Positions 36,321-48,276 of a stretch of 64,000 bases of DNA are shown in pieces. The number at the start of each line of letters is the position of its first letter. The stretch's first letter is position 1. A program made the position numbers and the translations under genes. The notes under the pieces were generated by a model, which saw only the letters and a program-made list of their open reading frames with translations, was not told the origin of the DNA and did not search any database. This stretch comes from Phoronis australis (lineage: Eukaryota; Phoronida; Phoronidae). The DNA lies in contig NMRA01000466.1 of assembly GCA_002633005.1 (NCBI GenBank), positions 162,633 through 226,632 of the forward strand. Direction: 5' to 3'.

Positions 36321-36719
36321 CTAAACAATTGTTCGGCGGCGTGTCGCTCTTGTTTCGATTTTTAAGCTTTCTAGGTCTGTTTTTTGTTTCCTAGCTGCTG
36401 GTATAGAAATATTGTTAGTAATGTTTCCTTCGTTAATCAAATCACTGGGCAATAACGATGCAAACTGTGTTTGGATATGTGACTGTTCCAAGAATTGAGC
36501 TAATATAAGGACTGTTCCGGGAGGAGAGTGCGGAGCACTGCAAGCAGACGAGTGTGTCAGTAAAAATGTATACGCTATAGAAGGTAGCGATACCCTGTAG
36601 GTATCTTTGTTCTCAGTATAAAAGTATAGTACGCATTCATGACAAAAAAGTTTTCTTTTTGATTTAGGTTTTGCTCGATTCTGTTGGTGACAATATGTAC
36701 AATGTTGGCAATTGACCAA
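36321..36719 (-). CDS. Orphan 132-aa open frame with a C4-type zinc-ribbon-like start
   Basis: I do not recognise this frame. Its first 30 residues contain CTYCHQQ and FCHEC, giving C-x2-C...C-x2-C spacing that could bind zinc, with a basic stretch between (RAKPKSKRKLF). The rest is unremarkable. It could be a cysteine-rich tail of a DNA transposase such as piggyBac, or chance. No introns or homologous copy were seen. Confidence 0.25.
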   Translation of the reverse strand: MVNCQHCTYCHQQNRAKPKSKRKLFCHECVLYFYTENKDTYRVSLPSIAYTFLLTHSSACSAPHSPPGTVLILAQFLEQSHIQTQFASLLPSDLINEGNITNNISIPAARKQKTDLESLKIETRATRRRTIV

Positions 36720-37204
36720 TGTTTGATTACTCGGATTAAAAATAGCAAAGCCCGGCTAAAGTTTAGTTTTCAGGGTCACTTGAACTTTTGCAATGGCATA
36801 TTTATAAGAATAAGTCATTAAAAATAATAAACTGCTTGCTATGTACATGTCTTCTGACAAGAAAAAAATCCCCAACACAAAGTTTTATATCTTGTTTCAG
36901 CCTGTTCTTTTCTCAGATTAAATGTAATTTCTGGCCTTGGTAAGCACATGCTATGGACTATCCCACTCGCCCTTTGCAGGTTATCTCCCTTTTCACTAGT
37001 GCTAAACACCATAAGGGTACCTGATGTTTTCAGCGCCTCAGTGGAGACAAGTCGGGTAACCACTAAATGGCACCGGTCGGAACAGTGACTAATCGGGTCA
37101 AGCCAACAGAACCTGTTCTTAAGTCAAAACAAATCTGAATTCTCACGAAGCCCGGAAATCACGTGTGCAATTGAGCAAGGAACATTTTAAGATCAGTGTA
37201 ATTG

Positions 37205-37871
37205 TAGTGAATGGTTTGAATAAAAACAGTTTCGAAACGTTTTATCTTCTCTACAATCGAGCTTTCTGTGTTCTGACTTCAAGCTTGTTTTCGTAAATCG
37301 GGTTAAGTCAACCATGGACGCATGCTATCCGAAATCCGAAAGACGAAACCCACTAGACTGAGAAAACGGCTCTAGCGCACGTGCTTACCATATGAGATCA
37401 AGCCTTTGTTACTTCCAGTCACTGATCAATTTACTTTAGCTTCTGGACACCGGCTGGGATCGAAATTCTCCCGCTTTATCAGTCGCAGCCACTCTCTATG
37501 TAGCTGCAGATTCGCAAGAGGAAAAATGTATGGGAAACCCCCCGGGATCTGCCTGTCCACCAAAGACCTGATCGCAGTCTGGCGAGATAGTGAAACTTAA
37601 TATGGCACTGCTATTTTGAAAATCAGCTATTGTCAGGTTTCTTAAAAATCAGAACATCCGCTGATGTCACGGAACTGCAGCTCAGATGGTATTTCGATGC
37701 GATTTATCCCCACCAAGACTTACAAAAGAAAGCTACATTCGTAATGATTTTTTTCGTATTACAGTTGATGCACAGCGAGCAATTTTTCACCAGATTAGTC
37801 ACGAAATCGAGCGACCTGTACCGACTTGTGTGTCTGGGATGCAAGTCTCGACAGGTCTCGTCAAGCGTTTT
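37205..37871. repeat. Flank unit, tandem copy 1 (about 660 bp)
   Basis: Starts near GTGAATGGTTTGAATAAAAA and continues to CAAGCGTTTTACG. It is matched by the unit beginning at 37872 and by 49732-50395 on the C side. Includes TTTCGAAACGTTT, the CTGACTTCAAGCTTG block and GACCTGATCGC. Tandem copies only on the B side suggest unequal exchange. Confidence 0.8.
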
Positions 37872-38766
37872 ACGTTTCGAAACGTTTCATCTTCTCTACA
37901 GTCGAGCTTTCAGTGTTCTGACTTCAAGCTTGTTTTCGTAAGTCAGGTTAAGCCACCAGTGGACCGATTAATAGCCGATATCGAAAGACAAAACCCAATA
38001 GACTATGAGAAAACGGCTTCAGTGCACGTGCTCACCATATGGAATCACCCTCTGTTACTTCCAGTCACTTCTCACTTTTGTAGTGTAGGTTACAGCTCGG
38101 GGTACTTTTTGTTTTACTGGAAGTTTACATTTTATTTCTTTACTTCGGGAGTCGGTTTCGGGGTTGCATGGTTTTCTACGTCCGATTGGATTTTTCTACC
38201 GGACATCTCAGTCAAAACTCGCACCAAAATGAGGTTGGGGACAGCAGTTCCGACACTAACCACCTAGCCACCGTTTATTACGTAAGATGGGCTCGTTCAC
38301 TTCCAGAAATGATATGGCTGAATCGTATTACAGCATATCAAGGCTTTTGCTCCTCGGCAGAAATTGCTGCCATGGTTTTTACTTACTCAGACTTGAATTT
38401 CGAAAACCGGTGTCACCACTGTATTTTTCAATAGCGGACTTTTCATATAAGCGCTCTGTAGACTTATGAGTGCGTGAAAGCGACTTCCGCTTGATTATGA
38501 CTCATATCGGTGGATAGGAATTCACTACAACGTAGTATTTAATTAAAAAACAAAGATTAAACCCCACTGTAAAACCTACCTTTGCTTGATTAGGTTAGTA
38601 ATTTACTTTAGCTTCTTGACACCGGCTGGGATCGACGTTCTCCTGCTTTATCAGCCGCAGCCACTAACTAAGTAGCCGCGGATTGGCACAGGACACGTAT
38701 GTGAAAGTTCCTGTCCGCATTACATGGAACCTGTAGGTGGAACTGATCGCCAGTCCAACAAAGACC
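37872..38766. repeat. Flank unit, tandem copy 2 (interrupted)
   Basis: Begins TTTCGAAACGTTTCATC and follows copy 1 directly. An extra segment of about 510 bp (roughly 38080-38595) splits it, and the 38767-41101 element interrupts it again. The copy resumes at 41102 with GATCGCCGTCTGGCGAGA. Confidence 0.75.
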
Positions 38767-41101
38767 GGGGCCCGGTCTCCAATCTCCGTACTCAGACTCG
38801 AATCATGCTCAAACTCACACTTCATACTCAACTCGAGTGCAGACTCAGCTGTGGTGTATTCAATGTCATACTCGAAAAATCTGTACTCGAAATTTCGAGC
38901 ACGTACTCAGTTTTCGAGTGTACTCGAACTGAAGTGTATCTCATCTATATTTCGAGTACGATTTTGAGTAAAAATTTGGAGTCTATGCTCATAACAAGCG
39001 TCGAAAGCAGTTGTTGGAAAAGTCGTGTGAGAAGTTTGTGCTGCCCTTATTTCGGTATGTGTGCCTACGTTTTGTAGGGTTTCCAAAAGACGAGGAGGGG
39101 AGGGAAGTTAAAATGAAAGCGCTCCGAGGAGCGAAACTTGGCGAAATTAACCAAAAAAAAACCACGTTAGATATGACGAGAAAAGACGACGACAGAGATT
39201 ATGACGAAGATGACAGCTATGACGACGATGGTGGCGATAATGGACAATGCAAGTTAAGATATTCATATTACGAACGTAGAGGTCAGAAATCACTAAGAAA
39301 TAGGCTACAGTCTTGAGCGACACTTGGCGAAATTATCGAAGAAAAGACGACGTCGGAGATGATGACGAAGATGACGAATATGATGATGGTGGTGGCGATT
39401 ATGAACAACATCATAACATTCATATGACGAACTTAGATGTCATAAATCAATACGAAATAGGCTACAGTCTACTTCAATAGAAGATAAACCAACATCAATG
39501 CAGCAAGAGCGCTCAACAAAGGAACAGCGTTATCAGAAAATCTCAAATAACTCAAAAAGTAGACGTTGTACGGAAAATGGAAAATATCTTCTGAAAGCCC
39601 GTTCAAAATTGTATCTAAATTGATAGTATCACACAATTCCGTAATTTTTTTCGAAAAAAATGAAATTTTGGATTTTTTAAGAAATTTAAAGTCAATTATC
39701 TCGAAAACGGTAAGTCTAAGAGAAAAATGGTTATAGTTCATTTAAAAGAATATACCTTAAAAAATCCACATGCAAGAATTCACGTTATTTTCTCATCGCG
39801 TTTAGGTGGCACCTCAGCACGACTGAAAATAGGTCAACATGCGCCAGAACCGCCATCTTGAAAGCAACTTCCGGTTTTTGTGGCTTTGTATAATAGCATG
39901 ACATAAAAAATTAATACCTGTAAAAATCCGAAGGAATTAGTCTCATAATGCGCCCTCTACAGTAGAAAACGTTTTTAGGCCAAAATCGAGATGCGCGTGC
40001 GCGATCGCCGATATTTCCGCTATCTTATACCGGAAGTAAACAATTTCCGGTATACTTGTAGCAAACTTCCCTTTCATTTACTGTGCCGATTCTTAGATTT
40101 TTACGCAAAAAATTGTAGCCTCCAGAAGCATTTGAACCTTTAAATGAAAAGAAAATGGCCGCCACAGCCGCCATCTTGGATCCGATTTTGACAAAAAACA
40201 ATAGGCTTCCAGTACTTTCGGAAGTACGTGTTATATGTAAATTTCGTGATCATCGGACGAAAATTGCGACCTGTATCGTGCGAAAAAGCAACAAACTTAG
40301 TGTCAGAGCAACATACTTGGCGAAATTTATTTCGCCAAGTAAAAAAGTTCGCTTCCATGTCAGGTACATTTCTCATCATAACTTAGTCATCTATAATTCC
40401 TCAATCCCCAAATGGAATTCCATATTTTGTGTGCCGATTTCTCAGTAGACGTCTCGTCCCGTTCACTGCCACTGGTGAACTCTGAAGGCCCTCCACAAGT
40501 ATTGTTTTTTAACTCACGTGCCAAATGTCAACTCACTTGATATATCCCGGTAAAATACAAAGATACAGTATACAGTTTGACATCAGCGTAGGCCTACACA
40601 GCAATGGGTTTTATGTCAAGACTAAATTAGCAACAGAGATGTGATGTGATGTGATAAGCTGTTACAAATTTCAAACATTTTCGGGACTGGATGAGGAACT
40701 CAGTAAAGCTTAATAATTGCCAAATGTATCAAAGAAATGACATAAGAATATTTATTGAAACTAAAAAATGAATAACAGTTACAGAACACTCAGAATTCCA
40801 CGTTATACACATACTCTTGTAGTTGTAGCGACAGCAGACGATAATGTAGGCCTACTTCTTGGGGTGGTCTATTCCAAGAGCGAGCGATGCATCAGCGCGG
40901 CTTTGCGTGATTTTGCACTTCACATCATAAAGAGTTCCATAGCAACTCGAGTATGAGTGTCAGATTTGAGTACGTTTGGAGTCTACTCGAAATACGACAT
41001 TAGATACGCTTTTTTGAGTACGACTCCAGTGAGCACGATTTTCAGTATGAAATCTCGAGTATGAGTATGAGTCTGAGTACGGAGATTGGAGACCGGGCCC
41101 G
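38767..41101. mobile_element. 2.3-kb inverted-repeat (foldback-like) element, unassigned family
   Basis: The left end GGGGCCCGGTCTCCAATCTC and the right end (complement GGGCCCGGTCTCCAATCTC) are inverted repeats that continue imperfectly for about 170-240 bp through CTCGAGTA-rich sequence. Two uninterrupted versions of the target exist at about 37560-37590 and 50080-50105 (CAAAGACCTGATCGC). Here the left flank is CAAAGACC and the right flank GATCGCC, so the insertion is defined by empty sites. No transposase is recognised inside. The interior holds a duplicated GAC/GAT-rich unit and sequence related to 35.2-35.7 kb. Confidence 0.85.
39118..39475. repeat. Internal tandem unit of the 2.3-kb element (about 180 bp x 2)
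   Basis: Two diverged tandem units, each with ACTTGGCGAAATTA at the start, a GACGA/GATGA-rich middle, CATATT/CATATG and AGGCTACAGTCT at the end. The first gives an Asp-rich frame (39011-39316) that is not regarded as a gene. Confidence 0.8.
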
Positions 41102-41634
41102 GATCGCCGTCTGGCGAGAGAATGAATTTTAATATGACACTGGTATTTCAAAAATCATCTATTGTCAGTTTTCTTACAAAATTAGTACATCCGGTGATGT
41201 CACCGATAGGTCTCACAAGTGAACAGCACCTGAGATCGTAGTTCGACGCGGTTTACCGCCACAAAGACTGAGACAATGTTCATTGACCACTAAGCAACGT
41301 TCGTGATGTTTTTTGTGATATATTACTGTTGATGCTCATTCAGCACGAGCGACCTCTACAGACTGGTTTGTCTCAGATGTAAGTCTCGACAGGTCTCGTA
41401 ACGCGATTTCTGTTTCTTTCTCAATGTGATGCGTCACCAGCGTAAGAGTATAAACGAGGCGCCGACATATGGACGTCTGGATAAGTCGAACGGGGGAAGT
41501 AGCTGACGTTATATGTATGTAGGATAGCTTGCAAGAACTCCGGGAGCTATCCAGTCACAAGGTGCCCAGCGAATGTTTCCGTTTGTTTCAAACATCAAGA
41601 TTGTGAAGGGATGAGCACCATCGCTTTGGTTGAA

Positions 41635-41766
41635 TCATCTCATAAATCACGACAACAGAAAATGTTCCAAATGATATGTAAAAGATGCCTATTAGAACCA
41701 AGCACCGTCTCGTGAAGTTAGTCATGTTCCCGTGGTTGATCAGCGAGAATTACATTAATGCCAATC
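41635..41766 (-). pseudogene. Copy B, last exon (premature stop and deletion)
   Basis: After GLALM the next codon is TAA (41750-41752), CAA in A and C. A 14-bp deletion near the end removes the bases that encode SVQAF and the stop context in copy C. Confidence 0.9.
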
Positions 41767-41946
41767 CTGAAAGAAGAAATAGTAAAAATGTACCGTCTTA
41801 TGACAAACAATAAGTTGCGATAAACGGGTGTATCGAATCGAACTTTACCCAGAAAGTCTCGCCAAGGCGGACGTACTGCAAGATTCAAGTTGTGTATTGT
41901 AATATTCTGAGATGCACGATTCTACTCCAAATGCTAGTTTGCCTAC

Positions 41947-42146
41947 CTGGAAGTATACAGGGTATAATTATGGATACCTCACCGGTGAGCACTATGCCGG
42001 CCACTACGTCTGGGATGGCGACGTACAGTAACAGAATAGCGAAGAAGGCTCCACTGCTTTTCACAAGGCGGTGCCTTTTCTCGTGTTGGACTACTTCTTC
42101 TTCAGACAATTTCCGAAAGGTGGTCCATATATCTTGCAGCCCATTT
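41947..42146 (-). pseudogene. Copy B, exon equivalent to visible exon 6
   Basis: 200 nt, open, with a GAG acceptor preceded by an A/T run and a GTAGGC donor. Encodes NGLQDIWTTFRKLSEEEVVQ and helices with IPDVVAGIVLTGEVS. An acidic residue now sits in the last helix. Confidence 0.88.
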
Positions 42147-42259
42147 CTCGAAAAAAAAAATGACAATAACAGTAATTGCAATAGAAATACGGACGATAGC
42201 AGTACTAATCTAGTGGCAGACGGATGGCATGTCATTAACAGATGCCTTTGTGACAAATT

Positions 42260-42515
42260 TCATGTAAATCGGTTGAGGACTTTTTGAAGATACAGAAGGA
42301 AACGTAAAAAACTAAAATTGCCACTAGGGGCCAAAGCGGTATGTGGGTCAGTCCGAAACTCGTCGTCCTCTGTCGTCAACCCCATAGGAACACACCTGGC
42401 AATGGGTTTAGGAGATACAGCCGCGGACGCCCGGACGTCCAGACCCCCAGACAGAGATGACGGCAACATGCACCCTCATATAAATATGCGGGCACCGCAT
42501 AAAACTAGAGATCTT
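42260..42515 (+). repeat. End unit of the CCACTAG-box repeat family, with hairpin
   Basis: Carries the array's type-2 unit (AACGTAAAAAACTAAAATTG then CCACTAGGGGCC at 42321), the GGAGATACAGCCGCGGACGCC tract, ATGACGGCAA, and the AT-rich hairpin CATATAAATATGCGGGC. It inserted in the intron between the last two membrane-core exons of copy B. The C-side intron lacks this block. Confidence 0.8.
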
Positions 42516-42649
42516 GCTTTGCTCTAAAGCGACTTTTTGGCAAACTCGCACGATACTTAAAGTATTGAATGCAACGCTTTTGTAACATTGGTTTATACGA
42601 CACATATCACACCAGCCCCATATGGTTGCATATTAATACTGTACTGTGC

Positions 42650-42909
42650 CTTAGTACAAAGAACACGAGAGGACAGGCAGTCGAGCACTTCAAAGCCATC
42701 AGTAAGTAAGCAAGGACGACCTCTGGTGATGGCAGATATGAGTCAATGACTTCTTTGTGCACAGCTGACTCAGAGGTTAGGAAGCCAAATATTGGCACCG
42801 AAGAGTTACAAAGAGCTGTCACAACGACAGTAACGATTAGAGTCTTCAAATAGCCTGCAATGCTATTGTCTGTCATGGCACCGTAGACTGTAACGATGTC
42901 ATAGTGGCA
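42650..42909 (-). pseudogene. Copy B, exon equivalent to visible exon 5 (GC donor)
   Basis: 260 nt and open. Encodes VTVYGAMTDNSIAGYLKTL and FGFLTSESAVHKEVIDSYLP. The donor is AAG/GCACAG where C has AAG/GTACAG. The conserved LTFG is changed to LTSE. Confidence 0.88.
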
Positions 42910-45682
42910 CTAGGAATAAAATAAAAATGAATTAATCCAAGATGAATTAAAACTACAATAGCGAGCCACAAAATGTAGAAGTACCAACGAGGATATTTTA
43001 ACGATAAGTTGAAATTACGGTATATTCAACTAGGGCATATCAACACCGGTGCAACGTAAGTTGGCGAAGTGGTCTAATAAACGACATTCATGAAGTACAT
43101 GTACAATTTAACAGTTTTGATTTTTTCTTTCATAGCCGAACGGATAACCGCCTTCTTAGCTTAATGTGCTTAAAACTGTTATAATAATAACAATAATATC
43201 CACGGCAATGGTAACTAGTGATAACAACAGCAATGGCAACAATCGTAACAGGCCTTGTAATAACAATTACAGTAATATTTATTCTAACAACAATAATAAC
43301 TAACATAATGAAACATAAAAAACTGCAGTTAATGTGGTAATGACACACTATTGTGAAAAGAATATCAATTATATCATGACAACAAAGATAACGCCAATAG
43401 CCTAGGCTATATTAGTTTTGAGTTATGCAAAGCTCAATGGCAATAGCAATTTTAAAACGCACATTCTAGTAGCAAGCATTCAAACAGAGGTATTGACAAC
43501 TATAACATTTGTTTATCTGACATTCTCAGTTGGTAGACGTAACTAAGAGAGTCGATAGTTCTGACATGTCAATCAAGCTAATTACATCCAATGAGGACGC
43601 GGTGACGTGTAAACACAACGACGGACCGCCATCTTTTTTCTATGACAAAGGCTGCACTTGATTGACTTCGGTGGTATAACTGGGATAACAGGACAAAACA
43701 TCTGATTTGTTCGTGGAAGCGACTTCCTGCTTGTAAATTAACCAGATGCCTCTCTGATTTAAACCATATACCTAGTTTGGGAGGAACTGGCAGGTTTATG
43801 TAACTGTAGACACATAGTTTCATCACATGGCTGCATGGAGCCAGACGTGAGAGGATGAGTGAGGATCTGTTTATTTTCATTAAGGCTATGATGAAGTTGT
43901 ATGTATGGTGAAAATCTCCATTAAATTCTGAACAACTTTTATGTGGTTACAACAGCGACGTCGAGCAAGTGCTGCCATTGGTTGTAGAAGATAGCGTTAA
44001 CATGGTTGGAGGACACGGATGTTGAGTGCACAGTTGCCCTGATTTGTACAAAAAGTAAAACTGTCCTAATATTAAAAAACAATTGACATAAGACGTGCTA
44101 AAATAATGTCTTTTACTTTAGCCTTCATTTTTCTCCATTGAGTTTGTCCCGTCTTGCGTTACCGGTGGTTTTGCCCTGTATTCAAGGTTTGGTAACGCCT
44201 CCCATAATTTGATGATGTACTTGATGCCCTTGCAATGAAGATCAACGATTTCCAGAGAATTAAAGAGGCCATGCGTGCACCCACGGGGGAGGGGCGCTCG
44301 AACGAGCCCCCATTTAGCGACGTGGACAGAAAGGTTCGCCTCAGAGAAACAAAAACCTCGAAAAAAGTAGAAAACGAGACAAAAGTCCACTAAAAAGGCA
44401 AGATCTCCAATAACATTCGGCGTATGCACAATCCACAGCTCTGAACGTATCCCGTGAATCTTAGTAAAAGGTCCATATTTTCAAAAATTCGAGCCCCCCC
44501 ATTTTTAGGCTGGGTGCGCGCATGGAGACAAGAGTCCTATCGCTGACAAAAGCATGCAGTGGACTTCAGAAAAATATTAATCTACACCTGGATGCACCGT
44601 AAGGATAAGCAAGTACAAATTGAAAGAATTTTACCTGTATAACATTTCACGAATAAATTTTGATTAAATTGTATTTTGATAACTAACGTGAATTAACACT
44701 TAAAATTGGAGCTATGTATGCATAACTTAGTGAAACAGTCACCAAGATATTTAGCACCACACAACTACCGGACATTAGATAGAATTTCAGTGAAATCAAA
44801 TTATTTTTCCCACTACAGTTTGTGGTTTGAAATAGCTTATCGGAGCACCAACCAATGTCGCCCAACATAAGAGTACAACGCGAACAACTGTTTTGACTAG
44901 ACATCCGCATCAATGAAGCTTGGCGTATCCATAAGCTGCAGTTCGAATGTCCTTCAAGGCTTTCCATTGTGGATACTACGGGGAGGGGGGGGGGTCGATA
45001 AGCTGTTCCACAGTCCCTCTATTTCACCGTGCCTAAGTTCCAAGCAACTCGCTGTTCCTCTGTCTCTATGCTTTCCCGTTCCAACGCCCCCCTAATGGCA
45101 AATTTAGTTAAATTTCTATGTTCAAAGCTCGATATTTTATTGTGCTTCAGGTGCATGAGCCTACGCATTGGTGCAGATTGAAACGGTTAACGAAAAACAA
45201 AATTAACTTTCAGAAAGAAACACATTGTTAATCACATGGTTTGTCGGAATTCTCAGCCGTAAAATCTGCAACACACTGACTCCCGACATATAGATGTAGT
45301 TAGGGTCGGAGAAACATCGGCGCGGGGAGCGAATAGGAACGAGGAGAATATCGGTTATGGAACGATTAAGGCTCAGGAGAAATACAGGGACAGGGGAACA
45401 GCGGTAAGGACCCACACACTGCTAAGTGGAAGACTTTGCTCGCTTTCCCAGGACCGATTTTTGCAATGCAGTTACAGCAACAGTTTGAATAAAAATTGCC
45501 ATCCGTTTCGTGAAGAATCTGATATTGTGGTGTGCTTGCCAGCTCTAATGTATTTGCTGGATCTATCCATAAAATTGTCGTTACAGATGTTATACCTCTT
45601 AAAAACATTAATGGTTTGGAATTATTTTCGATTTGTAATGATGTGCACCTTTTACCACACGAAAATCATGCTCAACACTCAC

Positions 45683-45846
45683 TGAATATCCGAATAGTGA
45701 CCCCAGGCGCCACAAGGAACACATCAACCACTGTTGCACCTGAAAGGCTGCTAAAAGACTGAGATAGTTCAGGATTGTTTAGATACAAAGCGTACTTCAC
45801 TGTGACCAAGGCAACGATGTATAACAGGAACAAGATCCCAGGAACA
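45683..45846 (-). pseudogene. Copy B, exon equivalent to visible exon 4 (frameshifted)
   Basis: Reads SVPGILFLLYIVALVTVKYA and ATVVDVFLVAPGV, then an extra base (GTCACTATT against GTGCTATT) shifts the frame before the GTGAGT donor. Length 164 nt. The open frame continuing upstream of 45846 is intron sequence. Confidence 0.88.
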
Positions 45847-46307
45847 CTGCAATACGTCGTCGTGATATTAACGAAACATGTGAATCGAGTGTGGTCAACG
45901 GTCAAGATAAATTTTACACATCCTACACAGTTAAGAGCTGGCTTCATACCAAAATAAAACATGGGTCGTGTTTTAATTAGTTTACAAATACGAAAATCGA
46001 TCCTACTATTCTAACACTTTTATAGAAAAGTTCTCTGATAGAATTTCACTTCATTTCCAATTACAGGGAAGTTACGGTATAACTTTTTCATTTCATCAAA
46101 AAGCTTGGCTAGTGACCATCATCACCCCTTAAATGATCAGAAAGTCGTCAAACTGTCTCGTCTTTAGAAAAGAACACGATAGCTCAAAACTAAATATTTT
46201 ATTCAAACGATTACTGTTTCAATGTCAGAAATTAAGAATGTTTGCCTCAGTATCTTCTAGACTTACATGGACATTCCATTTGACCTTTGAGTGTCTGAAT
46301 TGCAAAC

Positions 46308-48276
46308 ACAAAAAAGGCTCCAAAACTGAAATTTCAAATTGTCGCCCAATAACTTTACTTGACACTCTGTCCAAAATCTTCGAGAAGATCATTGCTCAAA
46401 GTATTCTTACATTTCTCAAACAAAACAACTTGATCTATCATCGTCAATTTGGTTTTTGCCTAAAAACAGCACCGTGGCATAACTTATTGAAATGGTACAT
46501 GTACATGACATTCATTTACATTTTGAGAAGGGCGAGTGTCAGGTCCATTTTTCTAGATATAGCTTCTGCTTTCGACTGTGTCCCTCACGACCTTCTACTT
46601 CACAAACTTCGATCACATGGCATTACTGGTAATCTTTTAACCATGATCACATCACATCTCTCCGATAGAACATACAGTATTCGTGTCGACGGCGTACTTT
46701 CAACTTTATCCCCTCCTGGATTTGTAAACGCAGGTGTACCGCAGGGTAGCGTATTGGGCCTCTTCTCTTCTTGGTTTATATCAATGACCTTCCTGATAAC
46801 CTGTCATGTAGCATATACCTTTATGCAGATGACACGGCGCTTGTTTACCCCTTCGCAGGGAGCAGCCCTGAAAGTTCTTTGCAGCTTCAACACGACTTAA
46901 ATAAACTCAGCTATTGGTCACAAGAATGGAGAATGAATTTTAAACCAGAAAAAAGCGTTGACCTCACCTTCTCCAAATCTAATAATGCTCTATTCTTTTT
47001 TATCCGTCTTATAACCTTAAACTTAATGATGAAATCATTCCTAGAAAACAGTCTCACAGACATCTTGGTATACTGTTAGATGAAAAAAAACTCTCATTCA
47101 CACCTCACGTTCGGGAGCTCGTACAAAAAACTCAAAAACTAATTAACCCACTTAAGCTTGTCTTTCGTCATCTGAATTCTACACATTTAGAAGTTTTGTT
47201 CAAATCATTTATACTTCCACACATCGATTATTGTGATATCATATATCATTCGGCCAATACGTGTGCACTCCAACATTTGGAGATATTACAGTATCAAGCT
47301 TCCTTACTCATAACTGGAGCTTACAGGGGATCCAATAGTGTTCAGGTTTTGAATAGTCTCAAGTGGCCCAAACTGTCTACTCGACGCAATCTTCACATGA
47401 CCACATTTACTTTCAAAGTAATAAACAACGTCAACAACGCCTCTGTCAAAACATATTTGATCTATACACTAGACAAGGCCATCGTAGTGATTTGAGATCC
47501 TCCACCTCATATGCAATTCCTCCGTCGTTCAGTCAGGCATTCAAAAGGTCTACAGTCATGATGTGCATCAACAACTGGAATTCTCTTCCAGTCTCTGTTA
47601 AGGAAAGCAACTCTTTTACAAGTATAAAAAATAATTTTAGAACTGTTTTTCATAATTTTGATAACTCAACACCCTTGACTCAATTCTCCCTTCCCCGCAA
47701 TAACGAAATAGCATTGTACAGATCAAGATGTAGTCTTTTCTTCAACTCTGACAAGTTCAGGCACAACTTTAGTAATGTCTCTCCAAACTGTAAATGTGGT
47801 GACCATCAATCTTATCCTCATATTTTCTTCAAATGTCCCCTCATCGAATACCTGAGAGACTAACTCTTTCGTGCACTCAATGAAAACCAATCAATTGTTA
47901 ACGCTCTCAATTCTTGTAATAATATCCCTACTAGAGTTACATTATTATTGAATGGTAGTCCTAACCTTGACCTCGTTCTCAACGAATTCCTCTTAAGCAA
48001 CGTTAGTAAATTTTTATGTACCGTTTATCAATATTGTTGCATCTGATTTCCATACATGAATCTGTACATATCTTTGTCTTTATATATTTGCAATAGCATA
48101 TCTAAGTATTGGAATACTTATATTAGATACTACTTAATTGTATATACCTCTACGTATATTAGTTTCATTTATGAATTGTTTACAACCCAGATATAATGCT
48201 ACGCGATTTCTGGGTTTGTCATTATTTCTTTGTATGTTCTGTGTCTCCTTCAATAAATATATATCACTGTTAAAAA
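46308..48276 (+). mobile_element. CR1/jockey-like LINE, 5'-truncated
   Basis: Begins abruptly inside the reverse transcriptase domain: NCRPITLLDTLSKIFEKII, QFGF, DIASAFDCVPHDLLLHKL, AGVPQGSVLG, then after a one-base loss the VYINDLP and YADDTALVYPF block. Downstream are the thumb region, FILPHIDYCDIIYHSANTC, and a C-terminal cysteine-histidine cluster CKCGDHQSYPHIFFKCP. An AT-rich 3' UTR with AATAAA leads to a short A run at about 48270-48276. The frameshift near 46765 and another near 47040-47190 show it is inactive. Its left boundary falls where similarity between transporter copies B and C ends. Confidence 0.92.

Larger units (their letters stand above)
41635..45846 (-). pseudogene. SLC38-like transporter, copy B (pseudogene, last four exons only)
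   Basis: Four exons align to copies A and C: 45683-45846, 42650-42909, 41947-42146 and 41635-41766. Lesions: the first is 164 nt against 163 (extra base near its 3' end, shifting frame). The second has a GC instead of GT donor, and LTSES where A and C have LTFGS. The last has a TAA at 41750-41752 in place of the CAA codon of both sisters, and a 14-bp deletion near its end that removes the normal reading into the stop. The three upstream exons are absent; homology ends at 46307 where a LINE begins. The 200-nt exon is still open (SEEEVVQHEKRHR, IPDVVAG, CILPG). Clearly non-functional as a full transporter. Confidence 0.92.
36770..46307. repeat. Segmental duplication, B side
   Basis: This block is paralogous to 48887-55905 in the same orientation. 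It carries the last four transporter exons, their introns and several kilobases of 3' flank. Compared with the C side it has an extra copy of a roughly 660-bp flank unit, an extra segment at about 38080-38595, and a 2.3-kb inverted-repeat element. Similarity to the C-side intron continues up to 46307, where LINE sequence begins. Confidence 0.85.

Noticed and set aside
37686-38267. 193-codon plus-strand frame
   Set aside because: It runs across the junction of tandem flank units and an extra inserted segment. The paralogous sequence at 50.2 kb does not keep the frame.
39011-39316. Asp-rich 101-codon frame
   Set aside because: It comes from the tandem GAC/GAT-rich units inside the 2.3-kb inverted-repeat element.
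46133-46307. First part of a 255-codon frame leading into the LINE
   Set aside because: This part matches intron sequence of transporter copy C (near 55750-55905) and is joined to LINE sequence only by the breakpoint at 46307/46308.
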